48,266 nucleotides of DNA from an uncultured Gammaproteobacteria bacterium. GTDB lineage: Bacteria > Pseudomonadota > Gammaproteobacteria > Arenicellales > JAANXG01. Numbering within the stretch: the stretch's first letter is position 1; each line of letters starts with the position of its first letter. The DNA lies in the NCBI GenBank assembly GCA_947258975.1, contig CAMYKK010000024.1, positions 1 to 48,266 on the forward strand. Reading direction: 5' to 3'. Below are positions 10,379 to 20,837 of this stretch, piece after piece. The translations under genes were made by a program, and so were the position numbers. The notes under the pieces are model-generated. The model saw only the letters and a program-made list of their open reading frames with translations, did no database searches and was not told the origin of the DNA.

Positions 10379-11035
10379 TTATCGAGATTTATGTTGGCGG
10401 CGCCGATCCGCTGCGCGGACCGCCTTCACGAGGCGCTCGATTTTCCGAGCGTCCTTGATGCCCTCAGCTGTTTCCACACCGCTGCTGACATCGATTGCAA
10501 ACGGTCGCACCTTTTCAATCGCCGCGCCGACATTAGCCGGTTTGAGTCCACCCGCTAATATTACCGGTTTTCTGATCGTCGCGGGGATGCGTTTCCACGA
10601 AAATGTCTCTCCGGTGCCCCCTTCGATCCCTGGTTTATAGGTGTCCAAAAGCAAACCGCGGCAATCCGCAAATGCGGCCGCAATCGCGCTCATATCGACG
10701 TCATCTCGCATGCGCACGCCCTTAATATAGGGCCGTTTATAGCCACGGCACCGCTCCGGCGTCTCGTCTCCATGCAGTTGCAACAGATCCAACGATAGCC
10801 AATCGGCGATTTCCCGGACTTGTTCGATTGCCTGATTCACGAAGACACCGACCACGGTAACCAATGGTGGTAACTGATCAACTATAGAACGTGCTTTGTC
10901 AACGTCCAAACACCGTGGGCTCCGCGGATAAAACACCAATCCAATCGCATCCACCCCGGCGGTAATCGCCGCGCGCGCATCATCGATGCGCGTAATTCCA
11001 CAGATTTTTATTCGTGTTCGTTCGTTAGCGCTCAT
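10379..11035 (-). CDS. trpF: Phosphoribosylanthranilate isomerase
   Basis: Converts phosphoribosyl-anthranilate to the carboxyphenylamino-deoxyribulose phosphate in tryptophan synthesis. The TIM-barrel protein (about 218 residues from the ATG at 11035) carries the catalytic cysteine motif RIKICGITR, the VGVFVNQ strand, LQLHGDE, and the C-terminal phosphate loop [11 protein letters not shown] with its catalytic Asp and EG. The frame extends six codons further to a GTG at 11053; the ATG is preferred because it sits a usual distance before the CGIT motif. trpFBA lie together; the other trp genes are not in the window. Confidence 0.95.
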   Translation of the reverse strand: MSANERTRIKICGITRIDDARAAITAGVDAIGLVFYPRSPRCLDVDKARSIVDQLPPLVTVVGVFVNQAIEQVREIADWLSLDLLQLHGDETPERCRGYKRPYIKGVRMRDDVDMSAIAAAFADCRGLLLDTYKPGIEGGTGETFSWKRIPATIRKPVILAGGLKPANVGAAIEKVRPFAIDVSSGVETAEGIKDARKIERLVKAVRAADRRRQHKSR

Positions 11036-11259
11036 GTAAGAATCGGATCCCACCTTGGGGCCTTGGACACATTTGCCAACATTGCGGCTGGCACTCTGCC
11101 GGACCTAGGGTCAATCTGCGGCGGCGGCGGTGGGAACTTCGGCCCACCGTAACGATTTCTCTCGCTGAACAACTCGGTATTCGCCTCGATAAGTCGTCAA
11201 ACCGTTCTCGATTTCCTATCCGCCCCACTACAATCTCCTAAGGACGACACACCGCTAGT

Positions 11260-12039
11260 CTACCAAAACTGGATCGGCTCCGGCGGCGCGGGGAGTCCCA
11301 ACCGCGCCGGGTATTTCACTGCGGTGAGGTACAAGCCGCAGGCCGGTGCAGTCACCCCTCCATCACGCCGATCACGTCCCAATAAAACCGCTCTTGCCCA
11401 GTGCTCAGGCCGATCCCCGGTGCCAACTGCAGTGAGCACGCCCACTAGATTTCTAACCATATGTTGCAAAAATGCATTAGCACACACGTCGACGCATATC
11501 CATGGCCCATGCCGGCGTACATCGAGATTGTACATTGTTCTCATCGGCGAACTTGCCTGGCAGCCTGCCGCGCGAAACCCACTAAAATCATGTTCGCCGA
11601 TCAATGACCTTGCTGCATTTTGCATTCGTAGCGCATCCAACGGCCGGTATTCTTGAGTTGCAAGATCCCGAAACACCGCGGACCGTGTTCGCCGATTCAG
11701 AATCACGTACCGGTAACAGCGGCCCAGTGCGCTGAAGCGCGCGTGAAAATCATCCGGAACCGGTGCGATCCATGTTACCGCCACATCATGAGGAAGAAGA
11801 GAGTTCGCGCCTCTGTGCCACGAGTAGCCGCTGCGCTGACTGGTGGTATCGAAATGCGCGACTTGCCCAGTTGCGTGAACGCCGCTATCGGTGCGGCCCG
11901 CAGTGACAACTGCGACCGGCTGGTTTGCCACTTGGCCGAGCGCCGCTTCCACACAAGCTTGAACACTACGACTACCCTGTTGCCGTTGCCAACCGTGGAA
12001 TCTGCTGCCTTGATACTCAATCCCAATCGCAAAGCGCAT
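11260..12039 (-). CDS. truA: tRNA pseudouridine(38-40) synthase
   Basis: Makes pseudouridine at positions 38-40 of the tRNA anticodon arm. The 259-residue protein has the usual length, the N-terminal GIEYQGSRFHGWQRQ, the catalytic AGRTDSGVHATGQV (Asp nucleophile), and FLQHMVRNLVG near the C-terminus. It stands between fimV and trpF, the common fimV-truA-trpF order, with a 262-bp upstream spacer and about 220 bp before trpF. Confidence 0.96.
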   Translation of the reverse strand: MRFAIGIEYQGSRFHGWQRQQGSRSVQACVEAALGQVANQPVAVVTAGRTDSGVHATGQVAHFDTTSQRSGYSWHRGANSLLPHDVAVTWIAPVPDDFHARFSALGRCYRYVILNRRTRSAVFRDLATQEYRPLDALRMQNAARSLIGEHDFSGFRAAGCQASSPMRTMYNLDVRRHGPWICVDVCANAFLQHMVRNLVGVLTAVGTGDRPEHWARAVLLGRDRRDGGVTAPACGLYLTAVKYPARLGLPAPPEPIQFW

Positions 12040-12059
12040 GCCAGTCGCCGGACCTAAGC

Positions 12060-12097
12060 TAATTCGTATATTTGGACCAAGGATTCAGGATGATGGC
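12060..12097. repeat. Dispersed intergenic repeat, copy 1
   Basis: This 38-base stretch just upstream of truA resembles 18033-18069, the spacer between leuD and leuB. The 21-base core (12077-12097 against 18049-18069) differs at only two positions, and similarity extends about 16 bases further with one gap. Both copies are in minus-strand intergenic spacers in the same orientation. Confidence 0.45.
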
Positions 12098-12301
12098 GCA
12101 GGGGTTGGGAGATCGGGCGCCGCGCCAAGACGAACTGCATAGCCGTAGCTAATAGCAAAGAGGCGATGGCCGAAAGCGCGAAAATTGTACGTCAATACTT
12201 TGTTCCCGGGGATCATTGCGCGTGATGCCCCGACCGCGCTTGTTGCGGGCTGCCTGACGCCAACAGGCGGGGATCAGCACAGCGCGTCGCTGCGATCCGC
12301 G

Positions 12302-15300
12302 CTAGCCGCTCAATTGATTGGCCAACTCTTGCGCTTGGGTTCGTTGTGTGGGATTGCCCTGCTTTAACACTTCATCGATGATGCTGCGTGCACCATCGTT
12401 GTCACCCATATCGATGTATGCGCGCGCAAGATCAAGTTTCGTCGCAGCTTCGTCCCACTGCTCGTGATCGGCAGCAGGCGGTCCAACATCGTCCATATCG
12501 CTTACCGTCGCGGCCAGTTCCTCGAGATTCGTCTGAATTTCCTCATCCGAAACGCCAGGGACGCCCGCTCCCGCCGCTACGCCGGCGGTGGGGAAATCCT
12601 CGAGATCCGCAGAGATCAAAAACTCGGCCGGTTGCGACGGGGCCCCGGACGTGGTGGACTCGGGCGTCATATCGACGGTGGGCGCCGGCGCGGTGGTTTT
12701 GTTGCCAGGCAACGGCGTCACGTTAGCAACACGCTGTTCAACCGCTTCACCAATCTCCGGGCTGGGTGGTGGGGTGACGTCAAAATTCAAGCCTTCGGCC
12801 ACATCTTCTGCCAGATCTGACTCGGTCTGCTGTTCGGCTTCGGCCTCTAACGCTTCAAAATCCAGATCGAAATCGACGTCATCGAGCCCGCTAATGGTTT
12901 GTGCTTCTGGCGCCGTGTCATCCACCGCTGGCACCCCCGCCTCCAGGGTTTCCTCGATGTTCACTACCGACTCTGACGCCGCCGCCGGTTCGCTGCCACC
13001 CGGGATGACCTCGTCGTGCGGCTCTAGCTGCGTGTCACCATCGCCCCTGAACTTCTCCAGCTCGGCCTCCAGCTTAGAATCGCCCTGTGGTTCCGGAAAT
13101 GGCTGCAAGGAGCCATCCATCGACACGTCAGGACTCGTCATCCCGGCGGCAATATTCTCGGCACCCTGCTGTTTGTCGCTAGCGGCGGCTATCACGGCGG
13201 GGAGCTCTTGGCTGAATAACGGATTGTGGGGATTCATCGTGCGGCCCATCGCCACCACCTGCTGCCAGATCACCGAATCACCTTTGTCACCCGCCGGGTA
13301 TAGCTCTTCAGCCAGCGTCTCAAACGCTTTTAGATCGTTACGCTGTTGGTAGATTTCGAGCAGTTTTAACTTGAGTTCGTGCCGACCGGAATCTTTCTTG
13401 ATCGCTTCTTTCAATACTTCTTCGGCTTGCTCGTCGCGACCGTACGCCAGGTAAACTTCCGACTCGGCGAGCGGATCCACCTCGTCCGCCTGCACCGTCC
13501 CCATGCCCGCCATGCCGAAATCACTCAAAAACGAGGTGTCGGTGGCACCCGTCGCTCTGGTGGTGTCGGTGGTGTCTGTCTGCCCATCCAACACGCTTCC
13601 GCTCAATATGCTTTCCTCAAATTCGGCGATCGAACGGCGGCGGCGTATCATTTGCAGCAAGCCCACCAACAAAGCCACCGCAGCAATCCCGAGGCCAACC
13701 AGATACTGCCAACTGGAAAGCAGGCTGTCGAGGATGTCCTGCCACCACGGAGTCGCCATCTTCGGTTTGGGCGCAACCCGTGTGGTCTTCTTGGGTTTCG
13801 GTTTGGCGGCGGGTTGTGTTGGCTTCTCTACAACCGGCTGTTTTGCTTTCTCCGTTGCCGGTTGTTTCGGCTTCTGAGCGACCTTGGGTGCAACCGCCGC
13901 GGCTTTAGCGTCGGGTTGCACCTCTGGTTCTTCCGCTTGTTTCACCTCGGCTGTGGCGACTTCTTTCGCTGCTGCTGTCTGGTCTCCGGTCGCCGCCGCT
14001 GCTGCAGGCGCCGCTGGCGCAGCAGGAGATTGCGGTTCCGGTTCCGGTCTTGCTGCCGTTGCCGCTGCCGCTGCGGCCTGCTCTTGCATCTGCGCCATCT
14101 GCTCACTTTGTAGATCAATGAGCCGATTAGTCTTCTCAACTTGCGTCTCCAGCAATGCGACTCGCTCGCGCAACTCCTTGTTTTCAAGCTCCCGCGACGT
14201 CAGCGTCTCCTCCAATAGCTGCAGTTGGTCTTTCAACGCTTGGGCTTCAGCCTCGGCTGCGCGGCCCGCAGCGGTTTGCCCGGCGGATGCCTCGCTCTCG
14301 TCGAGATTCGCGCGAACGATGCGCAACACTTCATTTTCCGTGGCTTCCGTTGCCGCTGTTTCTGCGGTTTGTGCGGGACTTTCCGCGGATTTGGCCGCCT
14401 CCGCTGCGGCATCCTCCTTTGGCGCCATGCTTTCACTGTCTGCGGTGGTCCGCACTGGATCCGCTGCGTCGGCGCTTCGCGGCTCGTCGGCCGTGGCCGC
14501 CGGCACCATTGCCGTCTGGCTCGCCTGCGCTATTTGCAGCCTGTAGGCTTGCCACTCTTCCAGGTGGGCGGTGTACACGACACTTGCCTCTTTCCTGGTA
14601 GTTTCAGCCACGGTTGCGATGTTGTCGAGCTTGAGGATCTTTCCCACTTTGAGACGGTTGATATTAAAGTTTACAAACGCATCCGGATTTTCGCGCAGCA
14701 GCGCGATCATGACTTGAAAGATATTGATCTCGGCATTGCCGACATCCAGCTTCGACGCTATCGACCACAAGGTGTCACCCTTTTGCGTAGGTCCATATTC
14801 TCCGCTGCGCACGCCCGCAGTGGGCGGCTCCGACACCATTGCCGGCGACGCTTCACCGGCGGCGGGCTCACCGGCGGCGGGTTCATCGGCGGCGGGCTCA
14901 CCGGCGGCGGGTTCATCGGCGGCGGGTTCATCGGCGATCTCGGTCACAGCGGCCGTGGCCTCCGCTGCGGCCTCGGGCTGTTCGGGGCGCGCCTCATCGA
15001 CTACACGCGGACTACTCACCGACGACGGTATGTCCAGGGCGTAGGTGGGCGGGTCGAGCAACGCGGTGTATTCTCTGATCAATTCGCCGCCGGCCCACTG
15101 GACGGTGACCAAGAAATGGACAAACGGTTCCTTTGCCGCTTGCTCGGTGCGGATCGTAATCGTTGGTTGTGCGGCGTCCCTGGCGACGTCAAACTGCAGC
15201 GTACCCAAGAATTCCGGTCTGTCTACGTTCGCACGAATAAAGTCTTCTCGCGAAGACAGCCGTGCCTCGAGAGTCTCGAGTTCGGCTTCCTGCACCGATG

Positions 15301-15511
15301 TCAATTCGATCTCCGCCACTAGCGGTTCGTCCAACGCCGATTTCACGCGCAACTTGCCCAATCCTAGTGCAAAGACATCGCCAAACACGAACAAACACGC
15401 CACCGCCAGCGTCGCACAACACGAACCAGGCGTTGACCTGCGGTCAGTTCCTGCCGACACACCAAACATCTTATTTATGAAATAGCGTATAACCAATGGA
15501 ATGTAAGGCAA
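12302..15511 (-). CDS. fimV: FimV family polar hub protein
   Basis: A peptidoglycan-binding inner-membrane protein that, in the family, organises the cell pole and supports type IV pili and twitching. The 1069-residue protein has: an export signal; the FimV N-terminal domain (LGLGKLRVKSALDEPLVAEIEL); an Ala/Glu/Pro-rich linker with a 15-base tandem repeat (residues about 190-220); a LysM domain (GDTLWSIA, about 240-300); coiled coil (about 410-480); a Lys/Pro/Ala linker; one membrane segment (YLVGLGIAAVALLVGLLQM, about 600-620); TPR-like repeats (about 670-740); an acidic linker; and the conserved C-terminal end LDLARAYIDMGDNDGARSII. A second Met (MFGVSAG) 14 codons in is an alternative start. 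It sits between asd and truA, the standard position. Confidence 0.93.
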   Translation of the reverse strand: MPYIPLVIRYFINKMFGVSAGTDRRSTPGSCCATLAVACLFVFGDVFALGLGKLRVKSALDEPLVAEIELTSVQEAELETLEARLSSREDFIRANVDRPEFLGTLQFDVARDAAQPTITIRTEQAAKEPFVHFLVTVQWAGGELIREYTALLDPPTYALDIPSSVSSPRVVDEARPEQPEAAAEATAAVTEIADEPAADEPAAGEPAADEPAAGEPAAGEASPAMVSEPPTAGVRSGEYGPTQKGDTLWSIASKLDVGNAEINIFQVMIALLRENPDAFVNFNINRLKVGKILKLDNIATVAETTRKEASVVYTAHLEEWQAYRLQIAQASQTAMVPAATADEPRSADAADPVRTTADSESMAPKEDAAAEAAKSAESPAQTAETAATEATENEVLRIVRANLDESEASAGQTAAGRAAEAEAQALKDQLQLLEETLTSRELENKELRERVALLETQVEKTNRLIDLQSEQMAQMQEQAAAAAATAARPEPEPQSPAAPAAPAAAAATGDQTAAAKEVATAEVKQAEEPEVQPDAKAAAVAPKVAQKPKQPATEKAKQPVVEKPTQPAAKPKPKKTTRVAPKPKMATPWWQDILDSLLSSWQYLVGLGIAAVALLVGLLQMIRRRRSIAEFEESILSGSVLDGQTDTTDTTRATGATDTSFLSDFGMAGMGTVQADEVDPLAESEVYLAYGRDEQAEEVLKEAIKKDSGRHELKLKLLEIYQQRNDLKAFETLAEELYPAGDKGDSVIWQQVVAMGRTMNPHNPLFSQELPAVIAAASDKQQGAENIAAGMTSPDVSMDGSLQPFPEPQGDSKLEAELEKFRGDGDTQLEPHDEVIPGGSEPAAASESVVNIEETLEAGVPAVDDTAPEAQTISGLDDVDFDLDFEALEAEAEQQTESDLAEDVAEGLNFDVTPPPSPEIGEAVEQRVANVTPLPGNKTTAPAPTVDMTPESTTSGAPSQPAEFLISADLEDFPTAGVAAGAGVPGVSDEEIQTNLEELAATVSDMDDVGPPAADHEQWDEAATKLDLARAYIDMGDNDGARSIIDEVLKQGNPTQRTQAQELANQLSG
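14851..14940. repeat. 15-base tandem repeat inside fimV
   Basis: Six consecutive 15-base units of the form GYTCAYCGGCGGCGG, the first and last slightly diverged, encode alternating EPAAG/EPAAD pentapeptides in the FimV periplasmic linker. The unit is a multiple of three, so copy-number change keeps the frame. Two subtypes (CTCACC and TTCATC) alternate, consistent with duplication of a 30-base pair. Confidence 0.85.
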
Positions 15512-15672
15512 TAATATTTAAAGTAAACCCTGGCATTTGTGACCGCATCCGCCCGTTTATTATCGGGTGCACGTTAGCGTCAGATTGGTCACAGGCAAAA
15601 AAACGTCTTTTTCACTGGTAGTTAGCTGGGTATTTTATCAATGCTCTTCATGATTGTTAACTAACTGATAGT

Positions 15673-16695
15673 CTATAAATAGACTTTTATCAAATGTTCA
15701 CCGATCTGTACACTATTCAAAGCCGCGCCCTTGCGGACATTGTCCGCCACGACCCATAAATCCAGCCCGCAGGGGCAAGAAATATCCTCGCGAATACGGC
15801 CTACGAACACCGCGTCGTGATGCGCGCCGTCGGTCACCGCTGTCGGGTACCCGCCGTCCTTATGTTTATCGATCACCTTCACGCCCGGCGCATTCCGCAA
15901 CAGGTCGCGAGCTTGTTGCGCGGTGATTTTGTCGACGGTTTCAATATGCACCGCCTCCGAATGACCGTAGAACACCGGCACCCTCACCGCGGTGGGATTA
16001 ACGAGCAGCTCGGGATCGCTCAGAATTTTTTGTGTTTCCCATACCATCTTCATCTCTTCTTTGGTGTAGCCGTTATCTTGGAAAACATCAATGTGAGGCA
16101 ACACGTTAAATGCGATTTGCTTTGGGTAAACTTGCGGCGAGATCTCCTTCCCATTCAGCAATGCCGCCGTTTGGCTGGCCAATTCTTCCATCGCCGCCTT
16201 CCCGGTACCGGATACCGCCTGATAGGTACACACGTTGATGCGTTTAATCCCGGCGGCGTCGTAAATTGGTTTGAGGGCGACCACCAATTGAATGGTGGAA
16301 CAATTGGGGTTGGCTATTATGCCGCGGTTGCGGTAGCCGGCTATTGCTTCTGGATTGACTTCCGTAACTACCAATGGAATGTCGTCGTCGTATCGGAATT
16401 GCGAGGTATTATCAATCACCACACAGCCCGCTTGCACGGCGATCGGGGCAAATTCCGCGGACACCGACGCACCGGCGGAAAATAGCCCTATATCGACGCC
16501 ACCGAAATCAAAATCGGCCAAGTTGCCGACCTTGCGTTCACGTCCATTGAAAATCACCGACGTTCCCTCCGAGCGGCTGCTCGCCAATGGAAAGATATCG
16601 GCAACCGGGAATTCGCGCCGTGCCAAAATGTCTAACATGGCTTCCCCGACCGCGCCGGTAGCACCCACGACTGCAACGTTGTAGAAATCCGCCAT
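15673..16695 (-). CDS. asd: Aspartate-semialdehyde dehydrogenase
   Basis: Reduces aspartyl phosphate to aspartate semialdehyde, the branch point to Lys/diaminopimelate, Met and Thr. The 340-residue protein has the NADP loop [13 protein letters not shown], the catalytic cysteine in [10 protein letters not shown], the [12 protein letters not shown] segment and HSEAVHIE (active-site His). The sequence and length match the shorter, Pseudomonas/Gram-positive-like ASADH type. It lies 22 bp downstream of leuB; the leuB-asd-fimV order is widespread in gammaproteobacteria. Confidence 0.96.
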   Translation of the reverse strand: MADFYNVAVVGATGAVGEAMLDILARREFPVADIFPLASSRSEGTSVIFNGRERKVGNLADFDFGGVDIGLFSAGASVSAEFAPIAVQAGCVVIDNTSQFRYDDDIPLVVTEVNPEAIAGYRNRGIIANPNCSTIQLVVALKPIYDAAGIKRINVCTYQAVSGTGKAAMEELASQTAALLNGKEISPQVYPKQIAFNVLPHIDVFQDNGYTKEEMKMVWETQKILSDPELLVNPTAVRVPVFYGHSEAVHIETVDKITAQQARDLLRNAPGVKVIDKHKDGGYPTAVTDGAHHDAVFVGRIREDISCPCGLDLWVVADNVRKGAALNSVQIGEHLIKVYL

Positions 16696-16717
16696 GTTAT
16701 CGAATCCTAATGAGCCG

Positions 16718-17815
16718 TCACAAAATATCGCCAGATAAATCCCGCAGCACCGCCACCACCGCAGTGCCCATCTGCGATGTGCTCACGGGCTGTGTGCCCC
16801 CGGCAACGAGGTCCGCAGTGCGAAATCCATCGTCCAATACCCGCTCCACGGCCGATTCCACCAGCGTCGCCAAGCGCGTCTCGTTCAAGGAATACCGCAG
16901 CATCATGGCCACCGACAAAAGTGTGGCCAAGGGATTCGCAATACCCTTGCCGGCAATATCGGGTGCTGACCCATGGATGGGTTCGTACATGCCCTTGCCA
17001 TCCGCAGCCAAAGAAGCGGACGGCAACATGCCAATGGATCCCGTTAACATTGCCGCCACGTCTGAAAGTATGTCGCCGAACATGTTGGTGGTGACAATAA
17101 CATCAAACTGTTTGGGTCGGCACACCAACTGCATGGCCGCGTTGTCTACGTACATGTGAGACAACTCAACATCCGCGTACTCATTGCCGATCGAGGTTGC
17201 AACTTTCCGCCACAGCTCGGTGGCCTCTAAAACATTCGCTTTATCTACGGAACACAAGCGTCGATTGCGCTTACGTGCCACATCAAACGCCACGCGCGCA
17301 ATACGTTCAATTTCCGATTCCCGGTACACGAGGGTATTAAATCCCTCTTGCTCTCCGTTCTCGACGGTACGCACGCCTCGCGGTTGTCCGAAGTAGATCC
17401 CACCGGTCAATTCGCGCACGATCAATATATCGAGTCCGGAGACTAGCTCCGTCTTCAGGCTGGACGCATCAGCCAGCTGTGGGTAAGTCACCGCCGGGCG
17501 CAGATTGGCAAATAGCCCGAGTTCGGATCGCAGGGCGAGCAGCCCACGCTCCGGCCGTGACTCGTAGGGAAGCGTCTCCCACTTTGGGCCACCGACGGCG
17601 CCGAGTAGCACAGCATCTGCGCCATGGGCCGCAGCCAGGGTGGTCTCCGGTAACGGCACCCCGTATTGGTCGTAGGCGCTGCCCCCGACCGCGCCGTGTT
17701 CGATGCGCAGCGACAATCCAAAATCAGTCCCGAGGCACTCGAGCAGTTTTATCGCCTCGGCGGTAACTTCGGGTCCGATGCCGTCACCGGGTAAGCACAA
17801 TACAGTCTTAGCCAT
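16718..17815 (-). CDS. leuB: 3-Isopropylmalate dehydrogenase
   Basis: Oxidatively decarboxylates 3-isopropylmalate to 2-oxoisocaproate in leucine synthesis. The 365-residue protein has the family start [15 protein letters not shown], the ESVA-type substrate region near [10 protein letters not shown], the catalytic SVDKANVLE lysine, [17 protein letters not shown] with its metal-binding aspartates, and [14 protein letters not shown] for NAD. It is separated from leuD by a 253-bp spacer that contains copy 2 of a dispersed repeat and no visible gene. Confidence 0.97.
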   Translation of the reverse strand: MAKTVLCLPGDGIGPEVTAEAIKLLECLGTDFGLSLRIEHGAVGGSAYDQYGVPLPETTLAAAHGADAVLLGAVGGPKWETLPYESRPERGLLALRSELGLFANLRPAVTYPQLADASSLKTELVSGLDILIVRELTGGIYFGQPRGVRTVENGEQEGFNTLVYRESEIERIARVAFDVARKRNRRLCSVDKANVLEATELWRKVATSIGNEYADVELSHMYVDNAAMQLVCRPKQFDVIVTTNMFGDILSDVAAMLTGSIGMLPSASLAADGKGMYEPIHGSAPDIAGKGIANPLATLLSVAMMLRYSLNETRLATLVESAVERVLDDGFRTADLVAGGTQPVSTSQMGTAVVAVLRDLSGDIL

Positions 17816-18032
17816 TTTTCGATTCCACTACAGACAAATGAGCCGATGGTTACGCGTCTCGGCCGGCGGAGGTAAGCTGCGTGGCCAAACACAGCCCGCA
17901 CACTGCAACCAGGCCTTCCGCCCCTTATTCTCTTCCGATACCGTAAATGAATCCACCATGGTCGTGTGCGAGATCTACAGATGCGCTACGGGATGCACGC
18001 AAGGATCAGGGGAGGACATTCCCGACCCTGGG

Positions 18033-18069
18033 TAACCCGCATATTGCGCCAAGGATTCTGGATGAAGGC
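18033..18069. repeat. Dispersed intergenic repeat, copy 2
   Basis: Partner of 12060-12097: the 21-base core 18049-18069 matches 12077-12097 with two differences. It abuts the leuD stop codon in the leuD-leuB spacer. No inverted repeat strong enough for a terminator is visible in it. Confidence 0.45.
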
Positions 18070-18719
18070 TACGCGTCAAATCCGACAAACAACCAAGGAG
18101 CCTGTTCGCGACGCCTGCCTTCGTAGGCGCGGATCTCCTCGGCGTGCTGTAACGTCAATTCGATATCATCGAGCCCGTGCAGCAGACGATTTTTACTTGC
18201 AGGGTCGATCGTGAATGACATGATCTCGCCGCTGGGCGTGGTGACGGTCTGCGCCCGTAAATCGACTTGTAACCGATACCCCGGCGTAGACTCGACCTGC
18301 GCAAACAGTGTGTCCACAGCCGCGGATGGAAGGACTACCGGTAACAGTCCGTTTTTGAGGCAGTTGTTGTGGAAGATGTCGGCGAAACTCGGCGCGATCA
18401 GGACTCGAAATCCATAATCCAGAAACGCCCACGGTGCGTGTTCCCGTGACGATCCACAGCCAAAATTGTCTCTCGCCAACAGAACTTGCGCGCCGCGATA
18501 ACGTTCCTGATTGAGTACGAAGTCGGGGTTGGGCCGCCGCTTGGAGTGATCTTGCCCCGGTTCTCCGGGATCCAGATAACGCCAATCATCGAACAGATTG
18601 GGACCGAATCCAGTACGCTTGATCGACTTGAGATATTGTTTCGCGATGATCGCGTCAGTATCCACATTGGCTCGATTCATCGGCACCACCAAGCCGGTAA
18701 ATTCAGTAAATTTTTTCAT
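18069..18719 (-). CDS. leuD: 3-Isopropylmalate dehydratase small subunit
   Basis: The swivel subunit of isopropylmalate isomerase; with LeuC it interconverts 2- and 3-isopropylmalate. The protein (216 residues from the ATG at 18719; the two codons before it begin at a TTG) opens [22 protein letters not shown] and shows [14 protein letters not shown]-like sequence ([14 protein letters not shown]) and [11 protein letters not shown]. Length is normal for proteobacterial LeuD. It follows leuC by two bases, so the subunits are coexpressed. Confidence 0.96.
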   Translation of the reverse strand: MKKFTEFTGLVVPMNRANVDTDAIIAKQYLKSIKRTGFGPNLFDDWRYLDPGEPGQDHSKRRPNPDFVLNQERYRGAQVLLARDNFGCGSSREHAPWAFLDYGFRVLIAPSFADIFHNNCLKNGLLPVVLPSAAVDTLFAQVESTPGYRLQVDLRAQTVTTPSGEIMSFTIDPASKNRLLHGLDDIELTLQHAEEIRAYEGRRREQAPWLFVGFDA

Positions 18720-18721
18720 CG

Positions 18722-20122
18722 TCAAAAATCACGTATGTCGACGAAGTGACCGGTGACGGCCGCCGCCGCCGCCATCGACGGAGACACGAGGTGGGTGCGG
18801 CCACCCCGCCCCTGGCGACCTTCGAAGTTTCGATTGGATGTTGACGCACAGCGCTCACCCGGATCCAAACGATCGGCGTTCATCGCCAAGCACATGGAAC
18901 ACCCCGGCTCGCGCCACTCGAAACCCGCATCCTTGAATATGCGGTCGAGGCCCTCCCGCTCGGCCTGCTGCTTGATTAAACCAGACCCCGGCACCACCAT
19001 CGCCAACTTGATGTTGTTGGCCACCTTGTGCCCAACGACGACGCGCGCCGCGTCACGCAAATCCTCGATGCGGGCATTGGTACACGAGCCAATAAACACC
19101 TTGTCCAGATGGATATCTTGTATCGCGGTGCCTGGCTCGAGATCCATGTATTCCAATGCCCGTATGCGTCCCTCGCGCTTTGCCGGCTCGGCAGCGCTTG
19201 GATCCGGAATCTCACCGCTGACCGGGACCACCATTTCCGGCGAAGTGCCCCACGTCACTTGTGGCTCAATCACGCCGGCATCCACGGCGATTTCCCTGTC
19301 AAACACAGTGTCCTCGTCGCTGTGCAGATCCTGCCAAGCCTGGCAGGCACGTTCCCACATTTCGTCCCGCGGCGCATAGGCACGGCCTGACACGTAGTCC
19401 AGAGTCTTGTCGTCACACGCGACCATACCGGCTCTCGCCCCCGCTTCGATGGTCATGTTGCAGACGGTCATTCGCCCTTCAACGGAGAGATCTTCGATCG
19501 CCGATCCGGCGTATTCAATCGCGTAGCCCGTGCCGCCGGCGGTTCCGATATGTCCGATGATCGTCAATATAATGTCCTTCGCGGTGACGCCGGGCATCAA
19601 CCTCCCGTCTACGACGATGCGCATGTTGCCGGACTTCTTCTGCGTCAAGCACTGTGTCGCTAACACGTGCTCGACCTCTGAGGTCCCGACACCGAACGCG
19701 AGGGTGGCAAGCGCACCATGGGTCGAGGTATGCGAATCACCGCAAACAACGGTCATACCCGGCACGGTTGCGCCTTGCTCCGGCCCAATGATGTGAACGA
19801 TGCCTTGGCGCACATCATTGATCTCGAACTTCAAAATCCCAAACTCCCGCGTATTTTCATCCAGCGTGTCTACTTGCAGTTTCGACACCGGATCGGCGAT
19901 CGGGGCATCGCGATGCGTCGTTGGTATGTTGTGATCCGGCACCGCAAGATTAGAATTGGGGCGCCATGGACTGCGGCCCGCCAAGCGCAGGCCCTCAAAG
20001 GCCTGCGGGGACGTCACTTCATGCACTAAATGACAGTCGATGTAGAGCAAACAGGTGCCATCATCATCTTGATGAACGACATGTGCATCCCATAGCTTGT
20101 CATACAAGGTCTTTGCGGTCAT
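18722..20122 (-). CDS. leuC: 3-Isopropylmalate dehydratase large subunit
   Basis: Aconitase-type Fe-S subunit of isopropylmalate isomerase. The 466-residue protein starts [13 protein letters not shown] and has [13 protein letters not shown], the three cluster cysteines in [13 protein letters not shown] and the pair in [14 protein letters not shown], and the end [17 protein letters not shown]. It is first in the leuCD pair; no leader peptide with Leu codons or attenuator was recognised in the 92 bp before it. Confidence 0.97.
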   Translation of the reverse strand: MTAKTLYDKLWDAHVVHQDDDGTCLLYIDCHLVHEVTSPQAFEGLRLAGRSPWRPNSNLAVPDHNIPTTHRDAPIADPVSKLQVDTLDENTREFGILKFEINDVRQGIVHIIGPEQGATVPGMTVVCGDSHTSTHGALATLAFGVGTSEVEHVLATQCLTQKKSGNMRIVVDGRLMPGVTAKDIILTIIGHIGTAGGTGYAIEYAGSAIEDLSVEGRMTVCNMTIEAGARAGMVACDDKTLDYVSGRAYAPRDEMWERACQAWQDLHSDEDTVFDREIAVDAGVIEPQVTWGTSPEMVVPVSGEIPDPSAAEPAKREGRIRALEYMDLEPGTAIQDIHLDKVFIGSCTNARIEDLRDAARVVVGHKVANNIKLAMVVPGSGLIKQQAEREGLDRIFKDAGFEWREPGCSMCLAMNADRLDPGERCASTSNRNFEGRQGRGGRTHLVSPSMAAAAAVTGHFVDIRDF

Positions 20123-20214
20123 TGTGATACTCTAAATTTCTAAAGACAAAGTTTGTACTGTCGCGAAAGCCGACCTAAGATGTTACCACGAGTATTTCGT
20201 GTTTTAGTAAAGCA

Positions 20215-20652
20215 ATGCAAGACAGCAATTCTGCGCACCATAACTCACCGGTGACGTTTCGACACTTGATCCGCCGCCTCGCGGATGAAATCGGCCGCCA
20301 CCATATACCGGTTCGGACCGGGGCGAAGGACATACACGAGTTCATCGGGCCCGATTCGATCCATCATGAGTTGGTTAACGACCTGGTTCGCGCCGTTTAC
20401 AAGGCCAATCGCTGTGGCTACCTGGACGCACCCGTACATGCCGCCGAGACCTTCAACGCGCTCGGCCAGATTCGGGGACACTGGAGCCAGTCAGGCCGCG
20501 CTGATGTGGATCAGATTAACCTCATCGACGATATCGGTTGGACCGTGAGAGAGCTGCTCGACAGCGGCGCCAAGGCCGCAAACCGCGATGTCCGAACCGT
20601 CGCGCCAGGCGCGGAGCCCGCCCAAGTCTTACGTTTGCGGCGTGCCCGTTAA
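20215..20652 (+). CDS. Unknown small protein divergent from leuC
   Basis: I do not recognise a family. The 145-residue frame starts at an ATG 92 bp from leuC on the opposite strand. It is hydrophilic, with amphipathic segments (FRHLIRRLADEIGRH, HHELVNDLVRAVYKANRCG), no signal peptide, no membrane segment, and an Arg-rich C-terminus (LRLRRAR). The ribosome site is weak. An antisense frame exists at 20245-20481, but the plus frame is longer and has a more protein-like composition. Likely a cytoplasmic conserved hypothetical; moderately sure it is coding. Confidence 0.55.
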   Translation: MQDSNSAHHNSPVTFRHLIRRLADEIGRHHIPVRTGAKDIHEFIGPDSIHHELVNDLVRAVYKANRCGYLDAPVHAAETFNALGQIRGHWSQSGRADVDQINLIDDIGWTVRELLDSGAKAANRDVRTVAPGAEPAQVLRLRRAR

Positions 20653-20733
20653 TTCGGGGGCGCCTTGGTGCAATTTGTGACCTTACCCACTGGCATGCGG
20701 CGCTGCCGCATCTGTCAAGGATCTGCGGAAGCG

Positions 20734-20825
20734 GCTTGTGCTGCGCGAAGTCCCTCTGCTGTGCGAGGACAAGCGCAGTGCTTGTGCTGCACGAAGTTCC
20801 CCTGTTATGCGAGGACAAGCGCAGT
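20734..20825. repeat. 46-base tandem duplication
   Basis: Two adjacent 46-base units (20734-20779 and 20780-20825) each begin GCTTGTGCTG and end ACAAGCGCAGT, with a few scattered substitutions; a third partial copy starts at 20826. GCTTGTGC and ACAAGCGC within a unit can pair. The block lies between convergent genes (20215-20652 and the MFS gene). Confidence 0.8.
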
Positions 20826-20837
20826 GCTTGTGGCGAT

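Noticed and set aside
12252-12268. GCCTG/CAGGC hairpin after fimV as terminator
   Set aside because: Only five pairs and no T-run follow.
14851-14940. Possible CRISPR-like array in regular repeats
   Set aside because: The units are contiguous 15-mers without spacers and code in frame for FimV.
14225-15322. A 365-codon open frame on the plus strand
   Set aside because: It is a shadow of fimV; its Gly/Arg-rich translation mirrors the Ala/Glu/Pro-rich linker on the other strand and has no family look.
20245-20481. Antisense 78-codon frame opposite the unknown gene
   Set aside because: It is shorter, has no ribosome site and would run into the leuC promoter region.
20734-20825. Possible CRISPR array from 46-base repeats
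   Set aside because: The copies are directly adjacent with no unique spacers and no cas genes nearby.
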